Part shown: in pieces, positions 43,503-51,287 of the stretch | Layout of the letters: each line of letters starts with the position of its first letter | How positions within the stretch are numbered: position 1 is the first letter of the stretch | DNA from: Klebsiella pneumoniae | Lineage (GTDB): Bacteria > Myxococcota_A > UBA796 > SXON01 | NCBI GenBank assembly: GCA_945862325.1 | Contig: CAMAXZ010000005.1 | Span: 1-64,000, forward strand | Direction: 5' to 3' | DNA length: 64,000 nucleotides | Notes under the pieces: model-generated | What the model was told of the DNA's origin: nothing | The model's database searches: none | Seen by the model: the letters and a program-made list of their open reading frames with translations, nothing else | Made by a program: the position numbers and the translations under genes

Positions 43503-44176
43503 GTGGGCACCGCGCGCGCGGGGGCGTCGACGGCATGGCCCCTCCAGCTAATGCGGCCCCCCTCCAGCAGCACCGCTTCGTGACAGAACGCGGCAACCCG
43601 CGCCACCTGATGGGTGGAGACGAGGACGGTGGTGCCATCCGCGCGCCACTCGCGGAGGAGCCCGTCGACGAAGGCGTGCCCCGCGGGGTCGAGCCCGGCG
43701 AACGGCTCGTCGAGCAGGACGAGGGGAGGGCGCTTCCAGAGCAGGCGCGCGAAGGCGAGCCGCTTGCGCATGCCGGCGCTGAAGCCCCGGACGGGCTCGT
43801 CGGACCGCCCTGCGAGCCCGACCCGCGCGAGCACCTCGTCGAGGTTGGCCCCGGGCCGCGGGAGCACGGAAGCCGCGAGCCCGAGGTTCTCGCGGGCGCT
43901 GAGGTCGTCGTAGTGGTGGTCGGCGTGGCCGACGAGCCCGACGAGCCCACGGGCGTACGCGTCGCCCGGCTGGCCGAACAGGCGCACGGCGCCCGCGGTG
44001 GGCGCGATGGCCGTGGCGAGAAGTCGGAGCAACGTGGATTTTCCAGCGCCGTTCGGCCCGCACACCATCCACGACTGCCCAGCGGGCACCGTGAGGTCCA
44101 CGTTGCGCAACGCCCAGCGGCCCCCGTGGCGACGCGCGAGACCCTGCGCCTCGACCGCCGGGGGGGGGAGCGTCAT
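43499..44176 (-). CDS. ccmA: Heme exporter ATP-binding subunit CcmA
   Basis: This is a 225-residue ABC ATPase. Walker A is GPNGAGKST (about 40-48), signature FSAGMRKRLAFARLL and Walker B LVLLDEP, followed by an H-loop His in STHQVA. The SAG in place of SGG in the signature is usual for CcmA. It powers release of heme-loaded CcmE with CcmB. ATG 44176 has a TAAGGAG ribosome site, part of which lies in a perfect palindrome. It is the first gene of ccmABCDEFGHI. Confidence 0.95.
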   Translation of the reverse strand: MTLPPPAVEAQGLARRHGGRWALRNVDLTVPAGQSWMVCGPNGAGKSTLLRLLATAIAPTAGAVRLFGQPGDAYARGLVGLVGHADHHYDDLSARENLGLAASVLPRPGANLDEVLARVGLAGRSDEPVRGFSAGMRKRLAFARLLWKRPPLVLLDEPFAGLDPAGHAFVDGLLREWRADGTTVLVSTHQVARVAAFCHEAVLLEGGRISWRGHAVDAPARAVPT

Positions 44177-44186
44177 GGGCTGCGCT

Positions 44187-44205
44187 CCTTAACGCGCGGT
44201 TAAGG
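44187..44205. promoter_or_regulatory. Perfect palindrome in the ccmA/trmL divergent spacer
   Basis: Arms CCTTAAC (44187-44193) and GTTAAGG (44199-44205) flank GCGCG. It is centred between the two start codons, about ten bases from each. It overlaps the ccmA ribosome site on the minus strand. It may be an operator for both directions or an RNA stem masking that site. A TAnnnT element (44201-44206) for trmL lies in the same place. Confidence 0.55.
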
Positions 44206-44216
44206 TTTCGGCCGCC

Positions 44217-44687
44217 GTGTCCGAACCGCACTTCCACATCGCGTTCATCCACCCCGAGATCCCGCAGAACACCGGGAACGCCGGGCGCCTGTGCCTGAAC
44301 GTGGGCGCCCGGCTCCACCTCGTGCACCCCCTCGGCTTCGACACCGACGAGCGCGCGGTGCGGCGCGCCGGGCTCGACTACTGGCGCCACGTCGACGTGG
44401 TCGAGCACCCCGATCTCGACGCGTTCCTCGGCTGGGCCGCGGGCCGCCGCCTGTGGATGTTCACCGCGCGGGGCGACCGGGTGTACACGCAGGTGCCCTA
44501 CGCGCGCGGCGACGTGCTGGTGTTCGGCCGCGAGTCCGTCGGCTTGCCGGACGGGCTCGTGGCCGCGCACGGCGGCGGAGTACGCATCCCGATGGTGGGG
44601 CCGACCCGTTCGATCAACCTCAGCAACGCGGCCGCCGTGGTCGCCTACGCCGCGCTCGCGCGCGTGCGGCCGGAGCTGTTCACGTGA
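44217..44687 (+). CDS. trmL: tRNA (cytidine/uridine-34-2'-O)-methyltransferase
   Basis: This is a 156-residue SPOUT methyltransferase. The PEIPQNTGN block near the N-terminus, the GRESVGLPD motif and the C-terminal SINLSNAAAV knot motif are diagnostic. It methylates the wobble ribose of some leucine tRNAs using AdoMet. Length matches TrmL (about 157). The start is GTG 44217. The stop overlaps the next gene's GTG (GTGA), so it is coupled to the guanylyltransferase, a link with no obvious functional reason. Confidence 0.95.
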   Translation: MSEPHFHIAFIHPEIPQNTGNAGRLCLNVGARLHLVHPLGFDTDERAVRRAGLDYWRHVDVVEHPDLDAFLGWAAGRRLWMFTARGDRVYTQVPYARGDVLVFGRESVGLPDGLVAAHGGGVRIPMVGPTRSINLSNAAAVVAYAALARVRPELFT

Positions 44688-45733
44688 GCGCATCCCCTCC
44701 CGACGACGTCTGGGTCCTCGTGCTCGCCGGAGGGCGGGGGACCCGCTTCTGGCCGTTGTCCCGGCGCGCGCGGCCGAAGCAGGTGCTCTCGATCGACGGG
44801 GGCCCCACCCTCGTGGAGCGGGCGGTGCGTCGGGCGGGCGTCCCGGTCGATCGCGTGCTCGTGGTGACCGGGCCGGACATGGAGGAGGCGGTGCGGGAGG
44901 CGCTGCCCGCGGGGGTCGGCGTCCTGGTCGAGCCGTCGGGCCGCAACACCGCGCCGGCGATCGCCTGGGGCGTGCGCGAGGTGGCCGCGCGCGGCGGGCG
45001 CCGCGTCATCGTGTTGCCGAGCGACCACATGGTGAAGGACGAAGACGGTTTTCGAGCTGTGCTGCGCGAGGCGCTCGAGGTGGCCGACGCCGGCGCGCTC
45101 GTCACGCTCGGGGTGCGTCCGACGCGCCCAGAGACGGCCTTCGGCTGGATCCTCCCGGGCGACGACGCCCCGACGGCGCGGGCGGATCGCGCGGTGGCGC
45201 GGTTCGTGGAGAAGCCCCCCCTCGCGGCCGCGCGCGCGATGTTGGACGAGGGCCGGGCGCTTTGGAACGCGGGCATGTTCGTGTGGAAGACCGACGTGTT
45301 CATGGACGCGGTGGCGCGGTACCTGCCGCGCACCGCGGCGGCGCTCGGGCGCCTGTCGCACGGCGCGGACGTACGGGAGGTGTGGACGGACACCGAGGCC
45401 ACGAGCGTCGACTACGGGGTGCTCGAGCGCGCGACGAACGTGCGCGTGCTGCCGCTCGACGTGGGCTGGAGCGACGTCGGGAGCTGGACGGCGCTCGACG
45501 AGGTGCTGCCGGTGGGCGAGGGTGGGGTCAGCGTCGCGGCGGCCCTGGTCGCGCAGGACGCCGCGGGCAACGTCGTGCATGCCCCCGGCAAGCTGGTGGC
45601 CCTGCTCGGCGTTCACGATCTCCTGGTGATCGACGCGCCGGACGCGCTGCTCGTCGCGCGCCGCGAGGACGCCCAGGCCGTGCGTCAGCTCCTCGAAGAA
45701 GTGGAGCGGCGAGGCCTGACACGCTACACATGA
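44684..45733 (+). CDS. manC: Mannose-1-phosphate guanylyltransferase
   Basis: This is a 349-residue nucleotidyltransferase making GDP-mannose from GTP and mannose-1-phosphate. The N-terminal signature LAGGRGTRFWPLSR with the PKQ motif binds GTP. The SDHMVKD block and FVEKP motif are also typical, with a beta-helix-like C-terminal segment. It lacks the fused phosphomannose isomerase domain of longer ManC proteins. The start is fixed by the GTGA overlap with trmL. The epimerase/reductase two genes on suggests use of GDP-mannose for a deoxy-sugar or surface polysaccharide. Confidence 0.92.
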   Translation: MSASPPDDVWVLVLAGGRGTRFWPLSRRARPKQVLSIDGGPTLVERAVRRAGVPVDRVLVVTGPDMEEAVREALPAGVGVLVEPSGRNTAPAIAWGVREVAARGGRRVIVLPSDHMVKDEDGFRAVLREALEVADAGALVTLGVRPTRPETAFGWILPGDDAPTARADRAVARFVEKPPLAAARAMLDEGRALWNAGMFVWKTDVFMDAVARYLPRTAAALGRLSHGADVREVWTDTEATSVDYGVLERATNVRVLPLDVGWSDVGSWTALDEVLPVGEGGVSVAAALVAQDAAGNVVHAPGKLVALLGVHDLLVIDAPDALLVARREDAQAVRQLLEEVERRGLTRYT

Positions 45734-45737
45734 GCGC

Positions 45738-46106
45738 ATGCTCGTCGCGCTTCTGATCGCCTGTTCGGGCGAAGTCACGATCAACAACACCCAGACCGGG
45801 TGCACCGACTACGACTACGACAACCCGGCGCCGTCGACGGTCGTCGTCGACGTCGCGGACGACGTGGCCACGGTGCGCCGCACCAACATCGCGCTCGACT
45901 CCGGCTCGTTGGCGTTCGTGCCCGACGTCGTCGCCGAGGGCGACCGCATCGACGTGTTCGAGGCCTGGCAGGGCGAGGGCGACGGCCTCCCGTTCTGCTA
46001 CGACGCGGTGATCACCATCGAGCCCGCGCCTCGGGCAGAGGTGCGCTGGTACCAGTCCGCTGACGAGGCCGTGCCCTTCGCCACGGTCGAGATCGAACCG
46101 GGGTAG
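45738..46106 (+). CDS. Small lipoprotein, unknown
   Basis: This is a 122-residue protein with a lipoprotein signal of only eight residues before Cys9 (LIAC). The mature part is acidic and strand-rich, with blocks such as STVVVDVADDVATV and AVITIEPAPRAEV. Four cysteines in the mature half may form disulfides. No family is recognised. It starts four bases after the guanylyltransferase stop and ends four bases before the epimerase start, so it lies inside that operon. A surface polysaccharide-associated role is only a guess. Confidence 0.7.
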   Translation: MLVALLIACSGEVTINNTQTGCTDYDYDNPAPSTVVVDVADDVATVRRTNIALDSGSLAFVPDVVAEGDRIDVFEAWQGEGDGLPFCYDAVITIEPAPRAEVRWYQSADEAVPFATVEIEPG

Positions 46107-46110
46107 CCCC

Positions 46111-46962
46111 GTGCGCGCGCTCGTCACCGGCGCGAACGGCCACGTCGGGAGGCACCTCGTGGCGCTCCTGCGGGATCGCGGCCACACCGTGACCGCGGCG
46201 GGGCACGCGGCGGAGGTCGAGGTCGACCTGCGCTTCGGCGACGACGTGCGCGCCCTGGTCGAGCGCGAGTCGCCCGACCTCGTCGTGCACCTCGGCGGCG
46301 TGACCGACCCCGTCGAGCTCATCCGAGACCCCGTCACCGGCAACCAGGGCGTGGTGCAGCCCGCGGTCAGCGTCCTCGAGGCGGTCGCGCAGGCGGCTCC
46401 GGCCGCGCCCGTGCTCCTCGGCTCGTGTGTGGCGGTCGTCGGACGCCCCACGGTGCTGCCGGTGGTCGAGTCGTCTGCGCTCGCCCCGACGAGCCTCTAC
46501 GGCGCCGCGCGCGCCGCGGTCGAGTACATGGCGCAGACCTACCGTCAGCGCGGGGTCCGCGTCGTCGTGGCACGAATCTTCGACGTGGTCGGTCCGGGCG
46601 CGAGCCCGCGCACGCTCGTGGGCGAGTGGCTCGCGCGGGCGCCGTCGGGCGTGTTGCGCGTCGGCGATCTCGAGCTTCGTCGCGACTTCGTCGACGTGCG
46701 GGACGTGGCGGCCGGCCTCGCCGTGCTCGGCGACGCCGCCACGCGCGGGACGATCGAGCCCACCTACAACCTCTGCTCCGGCCGTGCGGTTCGGCTCGCC
46801 GACCTGCTCGCCCTCGTCGCGCCCGGGGCCCGGATCGAGCTCGACCCGGCCCGCGTGCGCCGCTCGGACCCGCCGGCCCTGCTCGGCTCACCCGCCCTCG
46901 CGGAGTCCCTCGGGTGGTCGCGCCGCTACACCCTCGAGCAGAGCGTACGCGACATGCGCTGA
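46111..46962 (+). CDS. NAD-dependent epimerase/reductase of sugar nucleotides
   Basis: This is a 283-residue extended SDR. The cofactor motif TGANGHVG is at residues 6-13. The active-site Tyr130 is followed by Arg134 in place of the usual Lys (Y-G-A-A-R), so catalysis may be altered or use an alternative Lys. The RIFDVVGPG and RDFVDVRDVA blocks fit GDP-4-dehydro-6-deoxymannose reductases (RMD) and related epimerases. With the upstream guanylyltransferase it may make GDP-rhamnose or a relative from GDP-mannose. No GDP-mannose 4,6-dehydratase is in the window. The start is GTG 46111. Confidence 0.85.
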   Translation: MRALVTGANGHVGRHLVALLRDRGHTVTAAGHAAEVEVDLRFGDDVRALVERESPDLVVHLGGVTDPVELIRDPVTGNQGVVQPAVSVLEAVAQAAPAAPVLLGSCVAVVGRPTVLPVVESSALAPTSLYGAARAAVEYMAQTYRQRGVRVVVARIFDVVGPGASPRTLVGEWLARAPSGVLRVGDLELRRDFVDVRDVAAGLAVLGDAATRGTIEPTYNLCSGRAVRLADLLALVAPGARIELDPARVRRSDPPALLGSPALAESLGWSRRYTLEQSVRDMR

Positions 46963-46977
46963 GCGCCCGGCCGGCCG

Positions 46978-47655
46978 TCAGCAGGGTCGTGTGGTCCACT
47001 CCGTCCGGAACCGGAGCTCGCCGCTGAACGGCCCCTTGGAGAAGGCCGCGTCCGCGACCTCACGCACGGGAACGCCCGCGGCGTCGGCGTCGAGGCGCAC
47101 CGAGAGGCGGCGCACGGTCACCGAGCGGGCGCCGTCGCGGAGGACCACCGGCGACGTCACCGACATGGTCCAGGCCCGCGGGCGGGAGGTGGCGGCGTCG
47201 AAGATCGTGGTCATGTGGTTGTCGGACCGCGGACCGCCGCGCAGGGAAGCCACGAGCTCGGTCGTGTCGCCCTTGGTCGTGGCGTACATGGCGGACACCG
47301 CCCCGGGGAGGGCGTGGAGCAGGAACTGGAAGCCGCCGCGGTCCGCCGCCACATCCGGCACGGTGCCGAACGCCGGGATCGCGCGATCTTCCGCGGGGGC
47401 CCAGTCGGGGAGCGCGGGGGTGGCGATCTCACGGGCCTCCCACACGCCGTCGCGCAGCGTGCCGCGGGTCGTCCAGGTGATCGCGTGCGTCCCGAACACC
47501 CCGAGATCGGCGCTGCCGTCGCCGGAGCCGTACATGCGGTGGCAGCCGGGCGGGCGGAGGCGACCCTCGCGCGCGAGGGCGTCGAGGCGGGCCACCTCGA
47601 CGTCGTCGAGGGGGGTCGCCGCGATCGCGGGCAGCACGAGCGCGAGCCAACGCAC
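46978..47655 (-). CDS. Exported protein of unknown function
   Basis: This is a 225-residue protein starting at GTG 47655, eight bases after the EF-hand-like lipoprotein stop. A signal sequence covers about residues 1-13 (ending AIA/TPL). The mature part has a mixed alpha/beta character with Trp-rich and Asp-rich strands and one Cys at each end. Repeated strands such as AITWTTRGTLRDGVWE suggest a lipocalin- or calycin-like barrel that could bind a hydrophobic ligand. No catalytic motif is visible. It is convergent with the epimerase gene. Confidence 0.7.
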   Translation of the reverse strand: MRWLALVLPAIAATPLDDVEVARLDALAREGRLRPPGCHRMYGSGDGSADLGVFGTHAITWTTRGTLRDGVWEAREIATPALPDWAPAEDRAIPAFGTVPDVAADRGGFQFLLHALPGAVSAMYATTKGDTTELVASLRGGPRSDNHMTTIFDAATSRPRAWTMSVTSPVVLRDGARSVTVRRLSVRLDADAAGVPVREVADAAFSKGPFSGELRFRTEWTTRPC

Positions 47656-47663
47656 GAGCGGGC

Positions 47664-48257
47664 CTACTGGTCGCGCTCGTCCATCGTGCCGTCGCCGTCG
47701 ACGTCGCGGCCGGTCTTGATGACCTTGCCGCTCTCGTCGAGGTACTCCCACGCGTCCACGCGTCCGTCCGCGTTGGAGTCCCGCTCGCGGCGGCGCACGA
47801 TGCCGTTCTCGTAGTACTTCTTGAGGTCGAAGGTGCCGTTGAAGTCGGTGTCGACCTCGCTCATCGAGCGCTTGCCGCCGACGTAGTAGTCCTTCCAGTC
47901 GACGCGACCGTCGAAGTCGCCGTCCATCTCTTCCCGCTCGCGCTGGCCGGAGTCGTCGTACCAGGTCCACACGTCGGGCCCGCCCTTGAGGTCGAGGTCG
48001 GTCTCCTTGCGGCGCAGGAGGCGCGGCGCGTCCGAGCGCTCGCGGTAGTAGTTCGTGATCTCGTGGCGCCCGTCGCGGTTGAGATCGACGCGCACCTCGA
48101 CGAGGCCCTCGTTCGTCTGCGTGGTGGTCACGGCGGAAGGACCTGCCGGATCCGCGCCGGCGGCGACCGTCGAGGTGGTGTTGGTGGTGGCCTGCTTGGG
48201 GCATCCGGCGAGGAACACCACCGCGATCAGGGCGAGCAAGGGGGGCGGCGGGCGCAT
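47664..48257 (-). CDS. Lipoprotein with EF-hand-like calcium-binding repeats
   Basis: This is a 197-residue lipoprotein from ATG 48257 (GGAGGA ribosome site), lipobox LAGC with Cys19. After a Thr-rich spacer, D-x-[DN]-x-[DN]-G loops recur at residues 58, 112, 136, 160 and 185, with a degenerate copy near 87. The last four are spaced 24-25 residues and each is followed by a Tyr/Trp-containing strand. This fits tandem calcium-binding (EF-hand/thrombospondin type 3-like) loops with beta hairpins between them. It is probably a Ca-stabilised surface rod. It is divergent from the first kinase gene of the large operon. Confidence 0.82.
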   Translation of the reverse strand: MRPPPPLLALIAVVFLAGCPKQATTNTTSTVAAGADPAGPSAVTTTQTNEGLVEVRVDLNRDGRHEITNYYRERSDAPRLLRRKETDLDLKGGPDVWTWYDDSGQREREEMDGDFDGRVDWKDYYVGGKRSMSEVDTDFNGTFDLKKYYENGIVRRRERDSNADGRVDAWEYLDESGKVIKTGRDVDGDGTMDERDQ

Positions 48258-48309
48258 GCGATTCTCCTCCGACGGCCCGTGATATCCTCCCACGTCCGCG
48301 GAGGCAGGG

Positions 48310-49488
48310 TTGAATCCGAAGGCGCGCAAGCACCTGCTCATCGTCGACGATGAGCCGGTCATCCTGCAGATCCTCAAGGCGGTGTTCGACGACGAGCCCT
48401 ACCGGGTCAGCCTCACCGGCTCCGGGCAGGAGGCCCTCGCGGTCCTGCAGCGCGATCACGTCGACCTGCTGCTCACCGACAAGAACCTCCCGGACGTGGG
48501 CGGGCTCGAGCTTTTGCGGGCGGCGAAGCAGCAGGATCCGCTGACCGAGGTGGTCATCATCACCGGCTACGGCAGCCTGGACACGGCGCTCTCCGCGATC
48601 GAGCTCGACGCGTTCGACTACATCCTCAAGCCCCTCAACAATGTCTTCGACATCCGCAAGAAGGTGCGGCAGGCGTTCGCGAAGCAAGCCGTGGCGCTCG
48701 AGAACCGCCGGCTGATCGACGAGCTGCAACGACGGAACGTCGAGCTCGCGCGTGCCCTCGAGGAGACGCGCGCGCTGCAGGACGAGCTGGTGCAGAGCGA
48801 GAAGCTCGCCGGCATCGGCACGCTCGCGGCCGGCATCGCCCACGAGATCAGCTCGCCGTTGTTCGGGGTGCTCGGCCTCGCCGAGGCGATCACCGACGAG
48901 ACCGACCTCCAGGCCGCGCGTGGCTACGCCACCGAGATCGTCGAGTATTGCCGGAACATCCGTGATATCGTGACGGAGCTGTCGAGCTACAGCCGCGGGC
49001 CCGCGGCGGAGTACAGCACGACGGTCGAGCTCCACCGCGTCGTGCTCGACGCCTTGAAGCTCGTGGAGCGCTCGGCGCCGGTGGACGGCGTGCGCTTCGA
49101 GACGGAGCTCGCGGAGGGCATCGCGCTGCTCGCGCGCACGAACGAGCTCCAGCAGGTGTTCGTGAACCTCATCCGCAACGCCGCGGAGGCGGTCACCGAG
49201 CACTGCCCGGGCGCAGGGGTGGTGCGCATCGTCGCCGGGCGCGACGACGCGACGGTGTGGGCGAAGGTCATCGACAACGGCCCCGGCATCCCGGAAGACC
49301 GTCGTCGCCTCGTCTTCGACCCGTTCTACACGACCAAGGCGCCCGGCAAGGGCACGGGGCTCGGCCTCAACATCGTGTACCGGATCGTCACGAAGTACCA
49401 CGGGACCATCGCCGTCTCCTCGGGACCCGAGGGCGGGACGACGTTCGAGCTCCGCTTCGCCGCCGCGGGCGACGAGGTGCCGCGCTGA
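48310..49488 (+). CDS. Receiver-histidine kinase (REC-HisKA-HATPase)
   Basis: This is a 392-residue cytosolic protein starting at TTG 48310. An intact receiver domain (residues about 7-120) has acidic residues Asp13 and Asp14, phosphoacceptor Asp57, Thr85 and Lys107. A coiled coil (about 120-165) leads to HisKA with His178 (GIAHEISSPL). The HATPase domain then has an N-box (NLIRNAAEA), DNGPGIP and GTGLGLN. All catalytic residues are present. The receiver-first order suggests input by phosphotransfer from another kinase. It is the first gene of the seven-gene operon and overlaps the next by four bases. Confidence 0.93.
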   Translation: MNPKARKHLLIVDDEPVILQILKAVFDDEPYRVSLTGSGQEALAVLQRDHVDLLLTDKNLPDVGGLELLRAAKQQDPLTEVVIITGYGSLDTALSAIELDAFDYILKPLNNVFDIRKKVRQAFAKQAVALENRRLIDELQRRNVELARALEETRALQDELVQSEKLAGIGTLAAGIAHEISSPLFGVLGLAEAITDETDLQAARGYATEIVEYCRNIRDIVTELSSYSRGPAAEYSTTVELHRVVLDALKLVERSAPVDGVRFETELAEGIALLARTNELQQVFVNLIRNAAEAVTEHCPGAGVVRIVAGRDDATVWAKVIDNGPGIPEDRRRLVFDPFYTTKAPGKGTGLGLNIVYRIVTKYHGTIAVSSGPEGGTTFELRFAAAGDEVPR

Positions 49489-51287
49489 ACCTCACCGCGC
49501 GGATCGTCCTCTTCGTCCTCTTCGCCGCGGTGGTGCCGCTCGTGCTCACCGCCTCGGCGATCGGCCGCGTCGCCGAGCGTCGTGTTGCGGAGGCGCTGGT
49601 CCGCGCCGAGCTGGCCGCCGCCGAGGCGCTCGCGGGGACCCTCGCCCGGCAGCTGGAGGACGTCGAGCGCCTGCTACGGTTGCAGTCTTCGAACTTCCGC
49701 CTCGATGTCGCGCCGGACGAGGTGCGCAGCGCGTTCGTGCTCGCGACCTGGCGGCTGGTGCCGGAGTTCGGCGTCGCGGTGCTGCTCGACGGCGCGGGGG
49801 CGACGATCGCGGGCCCGGTTTACCAGACGGAGCCCGGGCCTCCGAACCACGACGTGGTCAGCGAGGAGCGCCTCCGGCGCTTCGTCGAGGAGCTCCCGGA
49901 CCCCTTGGGGCCCGGCGAGGTCGTCGTGGGCCGGCCGTACGTGCCGGAGCCTTCGGGCGGCGCCGTAGTGCCGATCGTGGTGTCCGGGGTGGACGGGACG
50001 GCCCTCGGCGTCGAGCTCGGGCTCGCCAGCCTCGCGGCCCGGGCGTCCGCCCGCCCGGAGGACCGCGAGCTGCTGCTGCTCGCCGCGGACGGGACGGTGC
50101 TCGTGCGCGCAGGCCGGACCGGCCTGCTCGAGGTCGACACGGTGCGGGCGCTCCTCGGCTCCCCGTCGGCGGACCTGCGGGTCCGCGCGCCCGACGGGCG
50201 CGAGGTGCTCGGGGCGCTCGCGCGGGTGCCCGGGCGCGGGTGGACGGTGGCGCTCGCCAAGCCCGCCGACGATCTGAACGCGGCGAACGCTGATTTTCGT
50301 GCCCGTGCCTTCTACATCGGCGGCGTGGCGGTGGTGTTCGCCGCGCTCTCGGCGCGGCTCTTCTCGGGCAGCATCACGGAGCCTGTCCTGCGCATCCGGG
50401 ACGCGGCGGTGCGCGTCGGCGCGGGCGACTTCGCGCCGCGCGTGGACCGGAGCGAGGCCGGGGAGCTCGGCGAGCTCGCGGCGGCCTTCGACCGGATGAC
50501 CGTGAGCCTCGCTCGCTCCCGCGACGAGATCGCCGAGAAGAACGCGGCGCTGGACGCCTTCGCGCAGGATCTCCAGCGTCGGGTGGACGAGCGCACCGCG
50601 CAGCTGCGCGCGACGCAGGCCCGGCTCGTGCAGAGCGGGCAGCTCGCGGCGGTGGCGGAGATGAGCGCTGGGCTGGCGCACGAGCTGAACAACCCGATCG
50701 CCGGGGTGCTCGGGCTCCTGCAGGTCGTGCGGCACCGACTCGGCGACCGCCCCGAGGCCGCGTTGCTCGACACCGCGGAGAAGGAGGCGCTGCGGTGCCG
50801 CGACATCGTGAGCTCGCTGCTGCGCTTCAACGAGGCGGCCACGCACCGCGTGGACACGCCCGGGGTCCGGGCGCCGGCGAGCGAGCTCGGGGATCTGCTC
50901 GACGGCGCGTTCGAGATCGCGGCGGCGGGGTTCGCGCAGAAGGCGGTGCAGGTGCGGTGGACGCGCGCAGACGGCATCCACGTGCGGGCGGACGCGGTGG
51001 TGTTGCCACGCGCGTTGGCGCAGCTCCTCGCGTCCCTGCGCGCGGTCGCCGCGCCGGGTGCCGAGCTCGCGGTGAGCGTGGAGGCGGGCTCGGGGCCCGA
51101 GGCGAAGATCCGGTTCGCCCTCGATCGCACGGCCACCGACGAGGACGACTGGCGCGCCGCGGGCCTCGGGTTCTGGGTCGCGCGCCAGACCTTCGCGAGC
51201 CACGGCGCGACCCTCGAGCCGCCCGAGGGCGTGCGCGGTGGGGCGCGCGCGTGGCGCCTGGTGATCCCGGTGGCCCGTGTCGCGTGA
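49485..51287 (+). CDS. Membrane histidine kinase with degenerate ATPase domain
   Basis: This is a 600-residue protein. There is no ATG, GTG or TTG near the first membrane helix. CTG 49485 overlaps the previous stop (CTGA), has GAGG seven bases upstream and preserves that helix (about 2-25). The first usual start, GTG 49530, would cut it. A dCache-like periplasmic domain (about 30-265), second helix (about 272-290), HAMP, coiled coil and HisKA with His399 (LAHELNNP) follow. The C-terminal ATPase lacks the N-box Asn and the D-x-G-x-G motif and keeps only GLGF, so ATP binding is doubtful. It may signal as a dimer partner. Confidence 0.85.
   Translation: MNLTARIVLFVLFAAVVPLVLTASAIGRVAERRVAEALVRAELAAAEALAGTLARQLEDVERLLRLQSSNFRLDVAPDEVRSAFVLATWRLVPEFGVAVLLDGAGATIAGPVYQTEPGPPNHDVVSEERLRRFVEELPDPLGPGEVVVGRPYVPEPSGGAVVPIVVSGVDGTALGVELGLASLAARASARPEDRELLLLAADGTVLVRAGRTGLLEVDTVRALLGSPSADLRVRAPDGREVLGALARVPGRGWTVALAKPADDLNAANADFRARAFYIGGVAVVFAALSARLFSGSITEPVLRIRDAAVRVGAGDFAPRVDRSEAGELGELAAAFDRMTVSLARSRDEIAEKNAALDAFAQDLQRRVDERTAQLRATQARLVQSGQLAAVAEMSAGLAHELNNPIAGVLGLLQVVRHRLGDRPEAALLDTAEKEALRCRDIVSSLLRFNEAATHRVDTPGVRAPASELGDLLDGAFEIAAAGFAQKAVQVRWTRADGIHVRADAVVLPRALAQLLASLRAVAAPGAELAVSVEAGSGPEAKIRFALDRTATDEDDWRAAGLGFWVARQTFASHGATLEPPEGVRGGARAWRLVIPVARVA

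Noticed and set aside
46978..49401. One 807-codon minus-strand frame
   Set aside because: Only the part up to GTG 47655 reads as a secreted protein. The rest is antisense to the EF-hand lipoprotein's own frame and to the first kinase.
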